From Herbaspirillum rubrisubalbicans (GTDB lineage: Bacteria > Pseudomonadota > Gammaproteobacteria > Burkholderiales > Burkholderiaceae_D): 64,000 nucleotides of DNA. Below the pieces are notes generated by a model. The model was not told the origin of the DNA. It saw only the letters and a list, made by a program, of their open reading frames with translations, and did no database searches. How positions within the stretch are numbered: the first letter of the stretch is position 1; each line of letters opens with the position of its first letter. Positions 33,741 to 42,495 of this stretch are shown here, in pieces. The DNA lies in assembly GCF_003719195.1 (NCBI RefSeq), contig NZ_CP024996.1:5084001-5148000 (forward strand), read 5' to 3'. Both the position numbers and the translations under genes were made by a program.

Positions 33741-35303
33741 ATGAGACCAGATTTGTTCGCCCGGCTTCACTCCCCGTATTACATCTTCGCTCCCGCCTAC
33801 GCCACCCACACGGAAGAAGCCCTGCTGCTGCACCGGCTGTGCCATGCGTTGAACCTGTGGGGGGAAGAAGCCTATGTGACCGATGAAGGCAGTACTGCCC
33901 TGCGCACGCCGCGCCTGACGCAGGAACTGATCAATGCCCACCTGGCCGCTGGGCGTAATCCCATCGTGATCTATGCCGGCAGCGTAGACGGCAATCCGCT
34001 ATCGGCCCTCAACGTGGTGCGCTATCAGCTCCAACCCGGCCAAACCGCGCGGGCGGGCGAGTTCCCGCTGGCCTGGCGGGCCGACCTGGCCGATGCCGGC
34101 GTGCCCCTATTGGAATTGCCGCTGGTGCCCGACGCCACCTTTGCTGCCCGCCGTGATCAGTTGGCGCGCCAGCTCGACGATTTCATCCTGGCCAGCCAGC
34201 GTCGCTTCAATGCTCCCGCCGCAGCGATGACGACTGCGGCGGCGCCTCTTGCTGCACCTGCTGCCGCAGCTGCCAAGCGCAAGAAGCGACTGGTGGTGTA
34301 TTCGGTCGAATCGACCTGGAGCCCCTGCCCGCAGATCCGCCTGATCCGGCCCTTCGCGCACCTCAAGGATGAATGGGAGCTGGTCTGGGGGATCCAGAAC
34401 GGCAAGCTGCAAAGCGACTACCTGGCCGACGCCGACCTGATCCTGCTGCATCGCTACACCCCGGGACTGATGTCGCTGGATGTGCTGCGCACCATCTTCA
34501 GTTCCAGCATCCCCATCATCTATGAGTCCGACGACCTGCTCAACGACATTCCGGCCGACCACCCGGAGGCCCAGCAGGGCGCGGCCTGGAAGAGCGGCAT
34601 CGAATTCTCGGTCAAGCACGCCAAGGCGGTAGTGGTCTCCACCGAATTCCTGGCAGCCAAGTACCGCGAACTCAATGCCCAGGTCCACGTGCTGCCCAAC
34701 TACATCGACTTCGACTTGTTCTACCGCCCGGTGCCGCAGCACCAGAACCCGGATGGCCGCATCAACATCGGCCTGCTGGGCTCCTCGATCCAGCCCTCCA
34801 ACTTCGCGCTGGTCGATCAGGCTCTGCGCGCCCTGGTGGAGCGCTACGGCGCGCGCCTGCACATCGACTTCGTTGGCTGGGAATGCCCGCAGGGCTGGGC
34901 CGGCCATCCGCTGACCACCTTCCATACCTTCGTGCATCAGTACGTGGACTACGCCGCCCAACTGCGCCAGTGGAACTGGGATATTGCACTCATCCCGCTG
35001 GCCAGCGACCAATACAATCAATGCAAGAGCTACATCAAGTGGCTCGATTACTCGGCCGCCGGCATCGCTTCGATCTTCAGCGATGTCTCGGTCTACAACC
35101 AGGTCGTCACCCATGATGTCACCGGCCTGCTCATGCCCAATTCCAGCCAGGCATGGCTGGACGCCATCACGCAACTGATCGAGTCGCCCGAGAAACGCCA
35201 CGCCCTGGCTGCAGCCGGCCAGCAGGAAGTGCGCGAAGGTTTCGACCTGGCCGCCAAGGCGGTGCATTACAACGAGGTCTATAGTCGCTGCCTGAAAGCC
35301 TGA
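33741..35303 (+). CDS. Glycosyltransferase (GT4-like)
   Basis: A 520-residue cytoplasmic protein with two Rossmann-like halves joined by an Ala-rich linker (about 155-178). The second half carries IIYESDDLLNDIP, VLPNYIDFDLF, INIGLLGSS and CKSYIKWLDYSAAGIASIFSDV, resembling the nucleotide-sugar-binding half of GT-B family 4 enzymes. ATG at 33741 has only a weak ribosome site. First gene of the rightward block; it probably extends the polysaccharide repeat unit. Donor and linkage are not predictable. Confidence 0.8.
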   Translation: MRPDLFARLHSPYYIFAPAYATHTEEALLLHRLCHALNLWGEEAYVTDEGSTALRTPRLTQELINAHLAAGRNPIVIYAGSVDGNPLSALNVVRYQLQPGQTARAGEFPLAWRADLADAGVPLLELPLVPDATFAARRDQLARQLDDFILASQRRFNAPAAAMTTAAAPLAAPAAAAAKRKKRLVVYSVESTWSPCPQIRLIRPFAHLKDEWELVWGIQNGKLQSDYLADADLILLHRYTPGLMSLDVLRTIFSSSIPIIYESDDLLNDIPADHPEAQQGAAWKSGIEFSVKHAKAVVVSTEFLAAKYRELNAQVHVLPNYIDFDLFYRPVPQHQNPDGRINIGLLGSSIQPSNFALVDQALRALVERYGARLHIDFVGWECPQGWAGHPLTTFHTFVHQYVDYAAQLRQWNWDIALIPLASDQYNQCKSYIKWLDYSAAGIASIFSDVSVYNQVVTHDVTGLLMPNSSQAWLDAITQLIESPEKRHALAAAGQQEVREGFDLAAKAVHYNEVYSRCLKA

Positions 35304-35308
35304 AGACC

Positions 35309-36151
35309 ATGAACAAGCACATCCTGCAGATCCACTATGACGAAGCCAGCCGCCGTATGCTCGACCCCGGCTTCACCCCGCTTGAGATCACCGGCAACCC
35401 CCGGCCCGATTGGCGGGAATACTGGGGCATCCGCAACTACTTCCTGAACAACTCGCTCAACGAGGACCATTACTACGGCTTCCTCTCCCCGCTGTTCTTC
35501 GACAAGACCCGGATGAACGCGCAGCAGGTGCGCGACTTCATGGATAGCCGGCCTGGTGCGGATGTCTACACCTTCTCGCCCTCGATGTCGGACGCCTCGG
35601 CCTACCTGAGTGTGTTCGAACAGGGTGCGCGACGCCATCCCGGCATCGTGCAGGTGGCGCAGGCACTGATGGCCGACATCGGGCTGGAGGTCAATCTGCA
35701 ATCGCTGGTCAACGATTTCCGCACCACCGCCTATTGCAATTACATCATCGCCAAGCCGGTGTTCTGGGACAAATGGTTTGCCATCAACGAGCACATGTTC
35801 GCGCTGGCCGAAGCCAATGCCACGCCCCTGGCGCGCAAGCTCAACGAGGTCACCGACTACGGCAAAAGTACGGTCCAGATGAAGGTTTTCATCATGGAGC
35901 GCATTGGTTCGCTGGTGATGGCGCTCATGCCTGAACTGCAGGTGAATAATCTGAACATTGCGGCCATGCGCTTCGGCGACCCCATGTTCTATCCCTGCCG
36001 CGATGAGATGGTGATGCTGGATGCGCTCAAGACCGCCTACCTGCATTCGACCGACCAGGCCTACCTCGACCGTTTCTACGCCTTGCGCCACGACCTGCTG
36101 CGCCGTTGCGACCCGGAATACCGGCGCGACCGGCCGAGTCCCTTCTTCTGA
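35309..36151 (+). CDS. Unidentified cluster protein, paralogue of the N-terminal domain at 29069-30781
   Basis: 280 residues, MNKHILQIHYDEASRRM. By eye its first 215 residues align with the N-terminal domain of the 570-residue protein: matched blocks are YGFLSPLFFDKT, TFSPS, QGARRHPGI, YCNYIIAKPVFWDKWF, LAEANATPLAR and MERIGSLVMAL. It stops where that protein continues into its linker and DUF4422-like half, so it is a free-standing version of the domain. Five bp separate it from the preceding glycosyltransferase. I do not recognise the domain; a glycosyltransferase role is only an inference. Confidence 0.75.
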   Translation: MNKHILQIHYDEASRRMLDPGFTPLEITGNPRPDWREYWGIRNYFLNNSLNEDHYYGFLSPLFFDKTRMNAQQVRDFMDSRPGADVYTFSPSMSDASAYLSVFEQGARRHPGIVQVAQALMADIGLEVNLQSLVNDFRTTAYCNYIIAKPVFWDKWFAINEHMFALAEANATPLARKLNEVTDYGKSTVQMKVFIMERIGSLVMALMPELQVNNLNIAAMRFGDPMFYPCRDEMVMLDALKTAYLHSTDQAYLDRFYALRHDLLRRCDPEYRRDRPSPFF

Positions 36152-36511
36152 GCAGGACTGGTCGTCGGCACCTACTCCCCCCGGCGGCAATTCAAGTTTT
36201 GCCTTTTCTTTCCGTAGATGAACACATCAGTGCGGGCTGGCACACCTGCGCGTTGGCGTTCCGGCAACGCTGCCCATGCGAGAAATAAGGGGCAAGTTGC
36301 ATCGCTAATGTGGCCGTCATCGGCCGGCCCAAGCTGTCAAGATGCAAGCATGGGCAAGACTCTCTGTGACATTTCACCCAAGCAACATCCGTGCTAATGC
36401 AAGCGATCGGGGTGGATGCAGATGCCTCTGAACATTCCGACCGCATCAGCAATGGCGAGCGCAGCACAATCCAGGCTGCAAGTCTTCAATATTAGGGAAT
36501 CACGCGTAGAT
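36152..36511. other. Gene-free spacer before the large sugar operon
   Basis: 360 bp with no supported gene. An in-frame extension upstream of the next gene begins at 36416 but lacks family similarity. The block from 36512 to 49292 probably has its own promoter here; no strong hexamer pair was identified. Confidence 0.45.
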
Positions 36512-37462
36512 ATGAATATTCTGGTCACTGGCGGCTGCGGCTACAAAGGCAGCGTTCTCGTCCCCAAACTGCTGGCACGCGGCTACAAGGTGCATGTGCT
36601 GGACATCATGTGGTTCGGCAACTACCTGGCGCCGCACCCCAACCTGACCGTGACCGCCGGCGATGTGCGCAACATCGACCAGATCAACCTGGATGGCGTG
36701 GACACCATCATTCACCTGTCCTCGGTGGCCAACGATCCTTGTGGCGATCTCGATCCCAAGCTGACCTGGGAAGTCAGTGCACTGGCCACGATGCAACTGG
36801 CCGACAAGGCCGTGCGCAAGGGCGTCAAGCAATTCATCTACGCATCTTCGGGCAGCGTCTATGGCGTCAAGGAAGAACTGCAGGTCACCGAAGACCTGGA
36901 ACTGAAGCCCATTTCCGAATACAACAAGACCAAGATGGTCTCCGAGCCGGTGCTACTGAGCTACAAGGACCGCATGATCGTGCAGATCGTGCGCCCGGCC
37001 ACCGTGTGCGGTTACTCACCGCGTATGCGCCTGGACGTATCGGTCAATCTGCTGACCATGCAGGCCTTGGCCAAGGGCAAGATCACTGTATTCGGCGGCA
37101 CCCAGGTGCGCCCCAATATCCATATCGACGACATCACCGACGTCTACCTGCACCTGATCGATCACCCGGAAATCACCGGTGTCTACAACGCCGGTTTCGA
37201 GAACATCTCCATCCTGGACATCGCCAAGATGGTGGCCAAGCATATTCCGGTGGATATCGTGGTCACCGAATCCAACGACCCGCGCTCCTACCGCGTGAAC
37301 TCCGACAAGCTGCTGGCCACCGGTTTCAAGCCCTCCAAGTCGGTCGAGACTGCCATCACCGAAATCATCGAGAAATTCCAGAGCGGCGTGCTCAAGGATG
37401 AAGACCGTTACTACAACCTGAAGTGGATGGAGCAGACCGTGCTGGCTCCCAAGGCCGCATGA
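36512..37462 (+). CDS. NAD-dependent nucleotide-sugar epimerase/dehydratase
   Basis: A 316-residue extended [21 protein letters not shown], with an NAD-binding GGCGYKG in place of the usual GGAGFIG. The catalytic Ser lies in YASSGSVYG and the pair in EYNKTK. HLSSVANDPCGDLDP and SYRVNSDK are characteristic of the WcaG-like group found in heptose and O-antigen clusters. The stop overlaps the start of the SIS gene (ATGA), so translation is coupled. The substrate is unknown. Confidence 0.82.
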   Translation: MNILVTGGCGYKGSVLVPKLLARGYKVHVLDIMWFGNYLAPHPNLTVTAGDVRNIDQINLDGVDTIIHLSSVANDPCGDLDPKLTWEVSALATMQLADKAVRKGVKQFIYASSGSVYGVKEELQVTEDLELKPISEYNKTKMVSEPVLLSYKDRMIVQIVRPATVCGYSPRMRLDVSVNLLTMQALAKGKITVFGGTQVRPNIHIDDITDVYLHLIDHPEITGVYNAGFENISILDIAKMVAKHIPVDIVVTESNDPRSYRVNSDKLLATGFKPSKSVETAITEIIEKFQSGVLKDEDRYYNLKWMEQTVLAPKAA

Positions 37463-38046
37463 GCTCCGCGCAGTTGTCGGTGACCGCCTTTCAGGACTAC
37501 GCTGCCCGCCTGCAGGCGGTGCTGGCGGGTTCGGATTGGAGCGGCGTGGGCCGACTGGCCCAGCACATGCAGCAATGCTGGCTGCAGGGCCGCCAGGTAT
37601 TCTTGTGCGGCAATGGCGGCAGTGCCGGCAATGCCATCCACCTGGCCAACGATTTCCTTTATGGCATCGCCAAGCGTACCGGCGGCGGTATGCGGGTCTC
37701 GGCACTGTCGGCCAACGCCGCCGTGCTGACCTGCCTGGCCAACGACATCGGTTACGACCACATCTACTCGGAACAACTGGCCGTACAGGCACAGCCGGGG
37801 GATTTGCTCATCGCGCTCTCGGGCAGCGGCAACTCGGCCAACATCCTGCGCGCGCTGGAACAGGCCAGGAAAATGGATGTGATCTCCTGCGCCATCCTCG
37901 GCTACAGTGGTGGCAAGGCCAAGGCTCTGTGCGACATCCCCATCCACTTTGCCGTGGACGACATGCAGATCGCCGAAGACATGCAGGTGATCGTGGGGCA
38001 TATGGTCATGCAGTGGCTCTACGAAAACAAACCCGCAGTGGAATGA
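37459..38046 (+). CDS. SIS-domain sugar-phosphate isomerase (GmhA-like)
   Basis: 195 residues with the SIS fold of sedoheptulose-7-phosphate isomerase. FLCGNGGSAGNAIHLANDF (phosphate loop), ALSGSGNSANIL and AEDMQVIVGHM correspond to the GmhA phosphate-binding and active-site regions. It overlaps both neighbours by ATGA. With a transketolase two genes downstream, sedoheptulose-7-phosphate or another higher ketose phosphate is a natural substrate. Function is inferred from fold and context. Confidence 0.8.
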   Translation: MSSAQLSVTAFQDYAARLQAVLAGSDWSGVGRLAQHMQQCWLQGRQVFLCGNGGSAGNAIHLANDFLYGIAKRTGGGMRVSALSANAAVLTCLANDIGYDHIYSEQLAVQAQPGDLLIALSGSGNSANILRALEQARKMDVISCAILGYSGGKAKALCDIPIHFAVDDMQIAEDMQVIVGHMVMQWLYENKPAVE

Positions 38047-39041
38047 ACATGTCGGAAAAATATCTCGTCATCGGCAGCAACTCTTTCTCCGGTGCCAGCT
38101 TCGTCGATTACCTGCTGCGCCAGGGTCATGACGTCATCGGCGCGAGCCGCTCGCAGGAGCCGCACCAGGCCTTCCTGCCCTATCGCTGGTCGGAGCATCA
38201 GGCCGCGTTCAAGTTCTACCCCTATGACCTGAACAAGGATCTGGCGGCCCTCACCGAGTTGATCCATCGCGAAAAGCCCGCCTGCGTGGTCAACTTCGCC
38301 GCCCAGAGCATGGTGGCTGAAAGCTGGAAGAACCCGGAGCACTGGTTCGAAACCAATGTGATGGCCACCATCCGCCTGCATGAAGTGCTGCGCCAGTGCG
38401 ACTTCCTGGACAAGTACGTGCACATCACCACGCCCGAGGTCTATGGCAGCACCGACGGTTTCATCAAGGAAGACACGCCCTTCAACCCCAGCACACCCTA
38501 TGCGGTGTCGCGAGCGGCGGCGGACATGAGCCTGAAGACCTATTTCGAGGCCTACGGTTTCCCGGTGGTCTTCACCCGGGCCGCCAACGTCTACGGCCCG
38601 GGCCAACAGTTGTACCGCATCATTCCGCGCACCATCCTGTCGGTACTGACCGGCAAGAAACTGCAATTGCACGGCGGCGGTCTGTCACGTCGCTCCTTCA
38701 TCCACATGCGTGATGTCTCCAGCGCGACCCATGCCATCGCAAGCCGTGGCGTCAATGGCCAGACCTACCATATCTCCACCGACGAAATCGTCAGTGTGCG
38801 CGAGCTGGTCGAGCGCATCTGCGCCAAGCTGGGAGTGGATTTTTCCGCCAACGTCGAGATCGTCGGCGAACGCCTGGGCAAGGATGCCGCCTACATGCTC
38901 GACAGTAGCAAGTTGCGCCAGACCTTGGACTGGAGCGTGAAGATCTCGCTCGACGAAGGACTGGATGAATGCGTCAACTGGGTGCAGCAGAACCTGGACG
39001 CGATGAAGGCCATGGAATGGAATTACGTCCATAAGCCCTGA
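38043..39041 (+). CDS. Dehydratase-like extended SDR with altered active site
   Basis: 332 residues (MNMSEKYLVIGSNSFSG) resembling dTDP-glucose and GDP-mannose 4,6-dehydratases: FAAQSMV, TRAANVYGPGQQLYRIIPR, FIHMRDV. The T-D/S-E active-site triad appears as TTPEVYG, with Pro in place of Asp/Ser, and the YxxxK motif appears as YAVSR, with Arg in place of Lys. Either this is a known variant subgroup or the reaction differs. The ATG overlaps the SIS stop. A terminator-like hairpin follows. Confidence 0.75.
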   Translation: MNMSEKYLVIGSNSFSGASFVDYLLRQGHDVIGASRSQEPHQAFLPYRWSEHQAAFKFYPYDLNKDLAALTELIHREKPACVVNFAAQSMVAESWKNPEHWFETNVMATIRLHEVLRQCDFLDKYVHITTPEVYGSTDGFIKEDTPFNPSTPYAVSRAAADMSLKTYFEAYGFPVVFTRAANVYGPGQQLYRIIPRTILSVLTGKKLQLHGGGLSRRSFIHMRDVSSATHAIASRGVNGQTYHISTDEIVSVRELVERICAKLGVDFSANVEIVGERLGKDAAYMLDSSKLRQTLDWSVKISLDEGLDECVNWVQQNLDAMKAMEWNYVHKP

Positions 39042-39094
39042 TAGCCCTGATCGCCCTTCAGTTGCAGCCACGGCAAATGCCACATCGTTTTTGC

Positions 39095-39124
39095 TGCCCG
39101 TTTGAGAAAACGGGCATTGCTTTT
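39095..39124 (+). terminator. Weak intra-operon terminator-like hairpin
   Basis: An 8-bp perfect stem GCCCGTTT/AAACGGGC with a GAGA loop, followed by ATTGCTTTT, lies in the only sizeable gap (95 bp) before the transketolase genes. The interrupted T run suggests attenuation rather than full termination. Confidence 0.45.
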
Positions 39125-39136
39125 GGATAGATCCTT

Positions 39137-39964
39137 ATGGCTCCAGACATCACCTCGTTGAAGACCATCGCCAGCCAGTTGCGTGGCCGCATCATCGACA
39201 ACGCCCACCGCACGCAGACCCCGCACCTGGGCTCCTGCCTTTCCTGCGTGGACATCCTCACCGCCGCCTATTTCAGCACGCTGCGCATTGATCCCTCGCA
39301 GCCGGCTGACCCGTTACGCGACCGCTTCATCCTCAGCAAGGGCCACGGTGCTGCGGCCCTGTTCCAGGTATTGGCGCTGCGTGGCTTCTACCCCCAGTCC
39401 CTGCTGGATGACTATGGCAAGGATGGCGGCATCTTCGCCGAACACCCGCCGACGCCCGACCATCTGCCCGGCATCGAGGCGGCGACCGGCTCGCTCGGAC
39501 ATGGCCTGCCGATCGGCCTGGGCATGGCACTGGCCGGGCGCATTCAGCAACGGCGCTATGACGTCACGGTGCTGCTCGGCGATGGCGAATGCAACGAAGG
39601 CTCCGTATGGGAGGCGGCCATGATGGCAGCAGCCCAACGCGTGGGCAACCTGATGGTGCTGGTCGATTTCAACAAATGGCAAGCCACCGGTCGCAGCGAA
39701 GAGGTGCTGGCCTTGAATCCCCTGGTGGACAAGTGGCGCGCCTTCGGCTGGGACGCTACCGAAATCGATGGCCACGACATGAGCACACTGGTCGAGCTCA
39801 TGGGACGTCCGCGCGCCGCCGACAGCAAACCCATCGCCGTGGTAGCGCATACCATCAAGGGCAAGGGTGTCTCCTTCATGGAAGATGACAACAACTGGCA
39901 CTACCGGATTCCCAACGCAGACGAAGTGGCCGCCGCCTATCAGGAACTGGGAGTACAGGCATGA
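39137..39964 (+). CDS. Transketolase, N-terminal (TPP-binding) subunit
   Basis: 275 residues covering the pyrophosphate-binding domain of transketolase: SKGHGAAALFQVLA, a TGSLGHGLPIGLGMA loop and the TPP motif GDGECNEGSVWEA (about 148-160). The C-terminus overlaps the start of the partner gene (ATGA), as in other split transketolases. It can transfer two-carbon ketol units; in this operon it may make a C7 or C8 ketose phosphate for the SIS isomerase. Confidence 0.93.
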   Translation: MAPDITSLKTIASQLRGRIIDNAHRTQTPHLGSCLSCVDILTAAYFSTLRIDPSQPADPLRDRFILSKGHGAAALFQVLALRGFYPQSLLDDYGKDGGIFAEHPPTPDHLPGIEAATGSLGHGLPIGLGMALAGRIQQRRYDVTVLLGDGECNEGSVWEAAMMAAAQRVGNLMVLVDFNKWQATGRSEEVLALNPLVDKWRAFGWDATEIDGHDMSTLVELMGRPRAADSKPIAVVAHTIKGKGVSFMEDDNNWHYRIPNADEVAAAYQELGVQA

Positions 39965-40893
39965 GAAACGCGTTTGCAGACGAAATCACCAAACTGGGCA
40001 GCAGCGACCCACGCGTGGTACTGCTGTCGGGCGATATCGGCAACAAGCTGTTCGACAAGTTCAAGGCGGCCAATACCGGGCGCTTCCTCAACTGCGGCAT
40101 CGCCGAAGCCAACATGATGGGAGTGGCGGCCGGCATGGCGCTGTCCGGCTTGCGCCCGGTGATCTATACCATCACCCCGTTCACCACCACCCGCTGCTTC
40201 GAACAGATCCGGGTGGACGCCTGCTATCACAACGTGCCGGTAATCATCGTGGGCACCGGCTCGGGCCTGTCGTATGCCGAACTCGGCCCGACCCATCATT
40301 CCTGCGAAGACCTGGCCATCATGCGCGTGCTGCCCAACATGACGGTGCTGGCGCCGGCCGACGAGGTCGAGCTGCGCCAGTGCCTGCGCGCCGCCCTCAA
40401 GCTCAACGGTCCGGTCTATATTCGCATCGGCAAGAAGGGGGAGCAGATCGTTCCCAAGAAAGATGAGCACTTCGAGATCGGCCGCGCCATCAACGTGCGC
40501 GCCGGTGACGATGTCTGCCTGATCGGCGCCGGCACCTTGCTGCCGACCGTGATGGCCGCCGCCGAATTGTTGCAGGCGCGCGGCATCTCGGCGCGCGTCG
40601 AGAGTTTCCATACCGTCAAACCGCTCGATGAAGCGAACTTGCAACAGGCCTTTGCCGGGTACGCAGTGGTGGCGGTCGTGGAAGAGCACAGCCGTATCGG
40701 CGGCCTCGGCGGTGCCATCGCAGAATGGCTGGCACAGCAGGAGCCGATGAAGGGACGCCTGCTGGGCTTCGGCGTGGAAGACAGCTTCATGCACGAAATC
40801 GGCTCGCAGGAATACGCCCGTGCCAAGTATGGTCTGACTGCCGACAACATTGCTGCCAAGGTGGAGGCTGCGTACCGGAAAGCGGCGGGCTGA
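39961..40893 (+). CDS. Transketolase, C-terminal subunit
   Basis: 310 residues containing the pyrimidine-binding domain (catalytic Glu in CGIAEANMMGVAAGMALSG, then PVIYTITPF, GPTHHSCEDLAIMRVLPNM) and the C-terminal transketolase domain (SFHTVKPLD, VEEHSRIGGLG). It forms the holoenzyme with the preceding subunit. One base separates its stop from the HAD gene. Confidence 0.93.
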   Translation: MRNAFADEITKLGSSDPRVVLLSGDIGNKLFDKFKAANTGRFLNCGIAEANMMGVAAGMALSGLRPVIYTITPFTTTRCFEQIRVDACYHNVPVIIVGTGSGLSYAELGPTHHSCEDLAIMRVLPNMTVLAPADEVELRQCLRAALKLNGPVYIRIGKKGEQIVPKKDEHFEIGRAINVRAGDDVCLIGAGTLLPTVMAAAELLQARGISARVESFHTVKPLDEANLQQAFAGYAVVAVVEEHSRIGGLGGAIAEWLAQQEPMKGRLLGFGVEDSFMHEIGSQEYARAKYGLTADNIAAKVEAAYRKAAG

Positions 40894-40894
40894 A

Positions 40895-41500
40895 ATGCGC
40901 ATCGGTCTGGATTTCGATAACACCATCGTCACCTACGACTCGCTGTTCCACAAGGTCGCCAGCGAACAGGGGCTGGTACCGGCCAGTCTGCCGGTGTCCA
41001 AGGTGGCGGTGCGCGACTACCTGCGCGAGGCCGGCAACGATGCCGCCTTCACCGAAATGCAAGGCTATGTCTATGGGGCGCGCATGGGCGAGGCCCAAGC
41101 CTATCCGGGCGTCTTCGAATTCATCCGCCACGCCCATGCTCAAGGGGCCGAACTGCTGATCGTGAGCCACAAGACGCGCCACCCCTTCAAGGGACCGCAA
41201 TACGATCTGCACGCGGCCGCCACTGGCTGGATTGATGCCACGCTGCGTGCGGCCACGGGTAGCGATGCGCTGCAGGCGGTGTATTTCGAACCGACCAAAG
41301 AAGCCAAGATCGCCCGCATCGCAGAGTGCCAGTGCGATTACTTCATCGACGACCTGCCCGAGATTTTGCGTCTGCCTGGTTTCCCGCCGCAGACCACCCG
41401 CCTGTTGTTCGATCCCGAAAACAACCATGCTGCCGCGCCGGATCTTACCCGGCTAACAGGATGGGCCGAGATCCAGGCCTTCTTCGAGGGCAGATGGTGA
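40895..41500 (+). CDS. HAD-superfamily phosphatase-like protein
   Basis: 201 residues. HAD motif I is DFDNT (6-10), motif II IVSHKT, motif III Lys in PTKEAK, and motif IV YFIDDLPE. A small cap lies between motifs I and II. In a heptose-type pathway a phosphatase of this kind would remove one phosphate of a sugar bisphosphate, as GmhB does; sequence alone does not prove this. The stop overlaps the kinase start by 7 bp. Confidence 0.8.
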   Translation: MRIGLDFDNTIVTYDSLFHKVASEQGLVPASLPVSKVAVRDYLREAGNDAAFTEMQGYVYGARMGEAQAYPGVFEFIRHAHAQGAELLIVSHKTRHPFKGPQYDLHAAATGWIDATLRAATGSDALQAVYFEPTKEAKIARIAECQCDYFIDDLPEILRLPGFPPQTTRLLFDPENNHAAAPDLTRLTGWAEIQAFFEGRW

Positions 41501-42492
41501 ACGCCGGGTTGGACGCCACCCTCTCAGGCTTGCTGATGCAGGCCGGGCTGGATGCCCGCGGCCTGACACTGACGGCCATCGGCGGCGGTGGCAACAACCG
41601 CGTCTATGCCGTCGATACGGCCACCGGACGTTATCTGGCCAAGGCCTATTTCAGCGATAGCGCCGATACCCGCGACCGCTTGGGTGCGGAATATGGTTTC
41701 CTGCGCTACGCCAGCGCGCTAGGGCTGCGCTGCGTGCCGCGCGCCCTTGCCTGCGATCAAGGACAGCGCGTGGGGCTGTACGAATTCATCGACGGCGTAA
41801 AGATCGATGCCGCACAGCTGCAGTCTGCCCACATTCTGGCGGCGGCCAGCTTCCTGCAAGCGCTCAATGCCGCGCCCCGTGACGGCAGCAGCCTGCCAGC
41901 GGCGTCAGAGGCCTGCTTCGACCTGACGCAACATCTCACCACCGTAGATCGCCGCATCGCGCGTCTGCAGGCCATCACGCCCGACGATGCGCTGGCCACC
42001 GAAGCAGGCGTGCTCATTGCCGATATCGCGGCAGTCTGGCAGCAGCATCGCGGGCGACTGGCCGCAAGCGGGCTGCCGGCGCTATCGGTGGCCGATCGTT
42101 GCCTCTCCCCCTCGGACTTCGGCTTTCACAATGCCCTGCTCAAGCCGGACGGCACGTTGTGCTTCATCGATTTTGAATATGCCGGCTGGGACGATCCGGC
42201 CAAGATGATCGGTGACTTCTTCTGCCAGCCTGCCGTCCCGGTACCGGCCAGTGAGTTTGACGCATTTGCCGCACAGGCACTGGCCTGGTCCGATCATGCA
42301 GCCGCCTTGCGCGAACGCGCCAGCTTGCTATTGCCGGTCATGCAGGCCAAATGGTGCTGCATCATGCTCAATGAATTCCTGCCCGAGGCAGCGCGCCGTC
42401 GGCAGTTTGCCGACGCCTCGATCTCTGTGACCCAGCGCAAGCGAAGCCAGCTTGACAAGGCACGCCAATTTTTCCAATCCAGACTGGTATAA
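41494..42492 (+). CDS. Aminoglycoside-phosphotransferase-fold small-molecule kinase
   Basis: 332 residues with the APH/choline-kinase fold. The Gly-rich loop is IGGGGNNRVYAV (about 29-40) and the ATP Lys is in YLAKAYF. The Brenner-type motif is SPSDFGFHNAL: the catalytic Asp and Asn remain but the usual leading His is Ser. The metal site is CFIDFEYAGWDDP. It may phosphorylate a sugar or alcohol in the cluster pathway. Confidence 0.75.
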   Translation: MVNAGLDATLSGLLMQAGLDARGLTLTAIGGGGNNRVYAVDTATGRYLAKAYFSDSADTRDRLGAEYGFLRYASALGLRCVPRALACDQGQRVGLYEFIDGVKIDAAQLQSAHILAAASFLQALNAAPRDGSSLPAASEACFDLTQHLTTVDRRIARLQAITPDDALATEAGVLIADIAAVWQQHRGRLAASGLPALSVADRCLSPSDFGFHNALLKPDGTLCFIDFEYAGWDDPAKMIGDFFCQPAVPVPASEFDAFAAQALAWSDHAAALRERASLLLPVMQAKWCCIMLNEFLPEAARRRQFADASISVTQRKRSQLDKARQFFQSRLV

Positions 42493-42495
42493 GAC

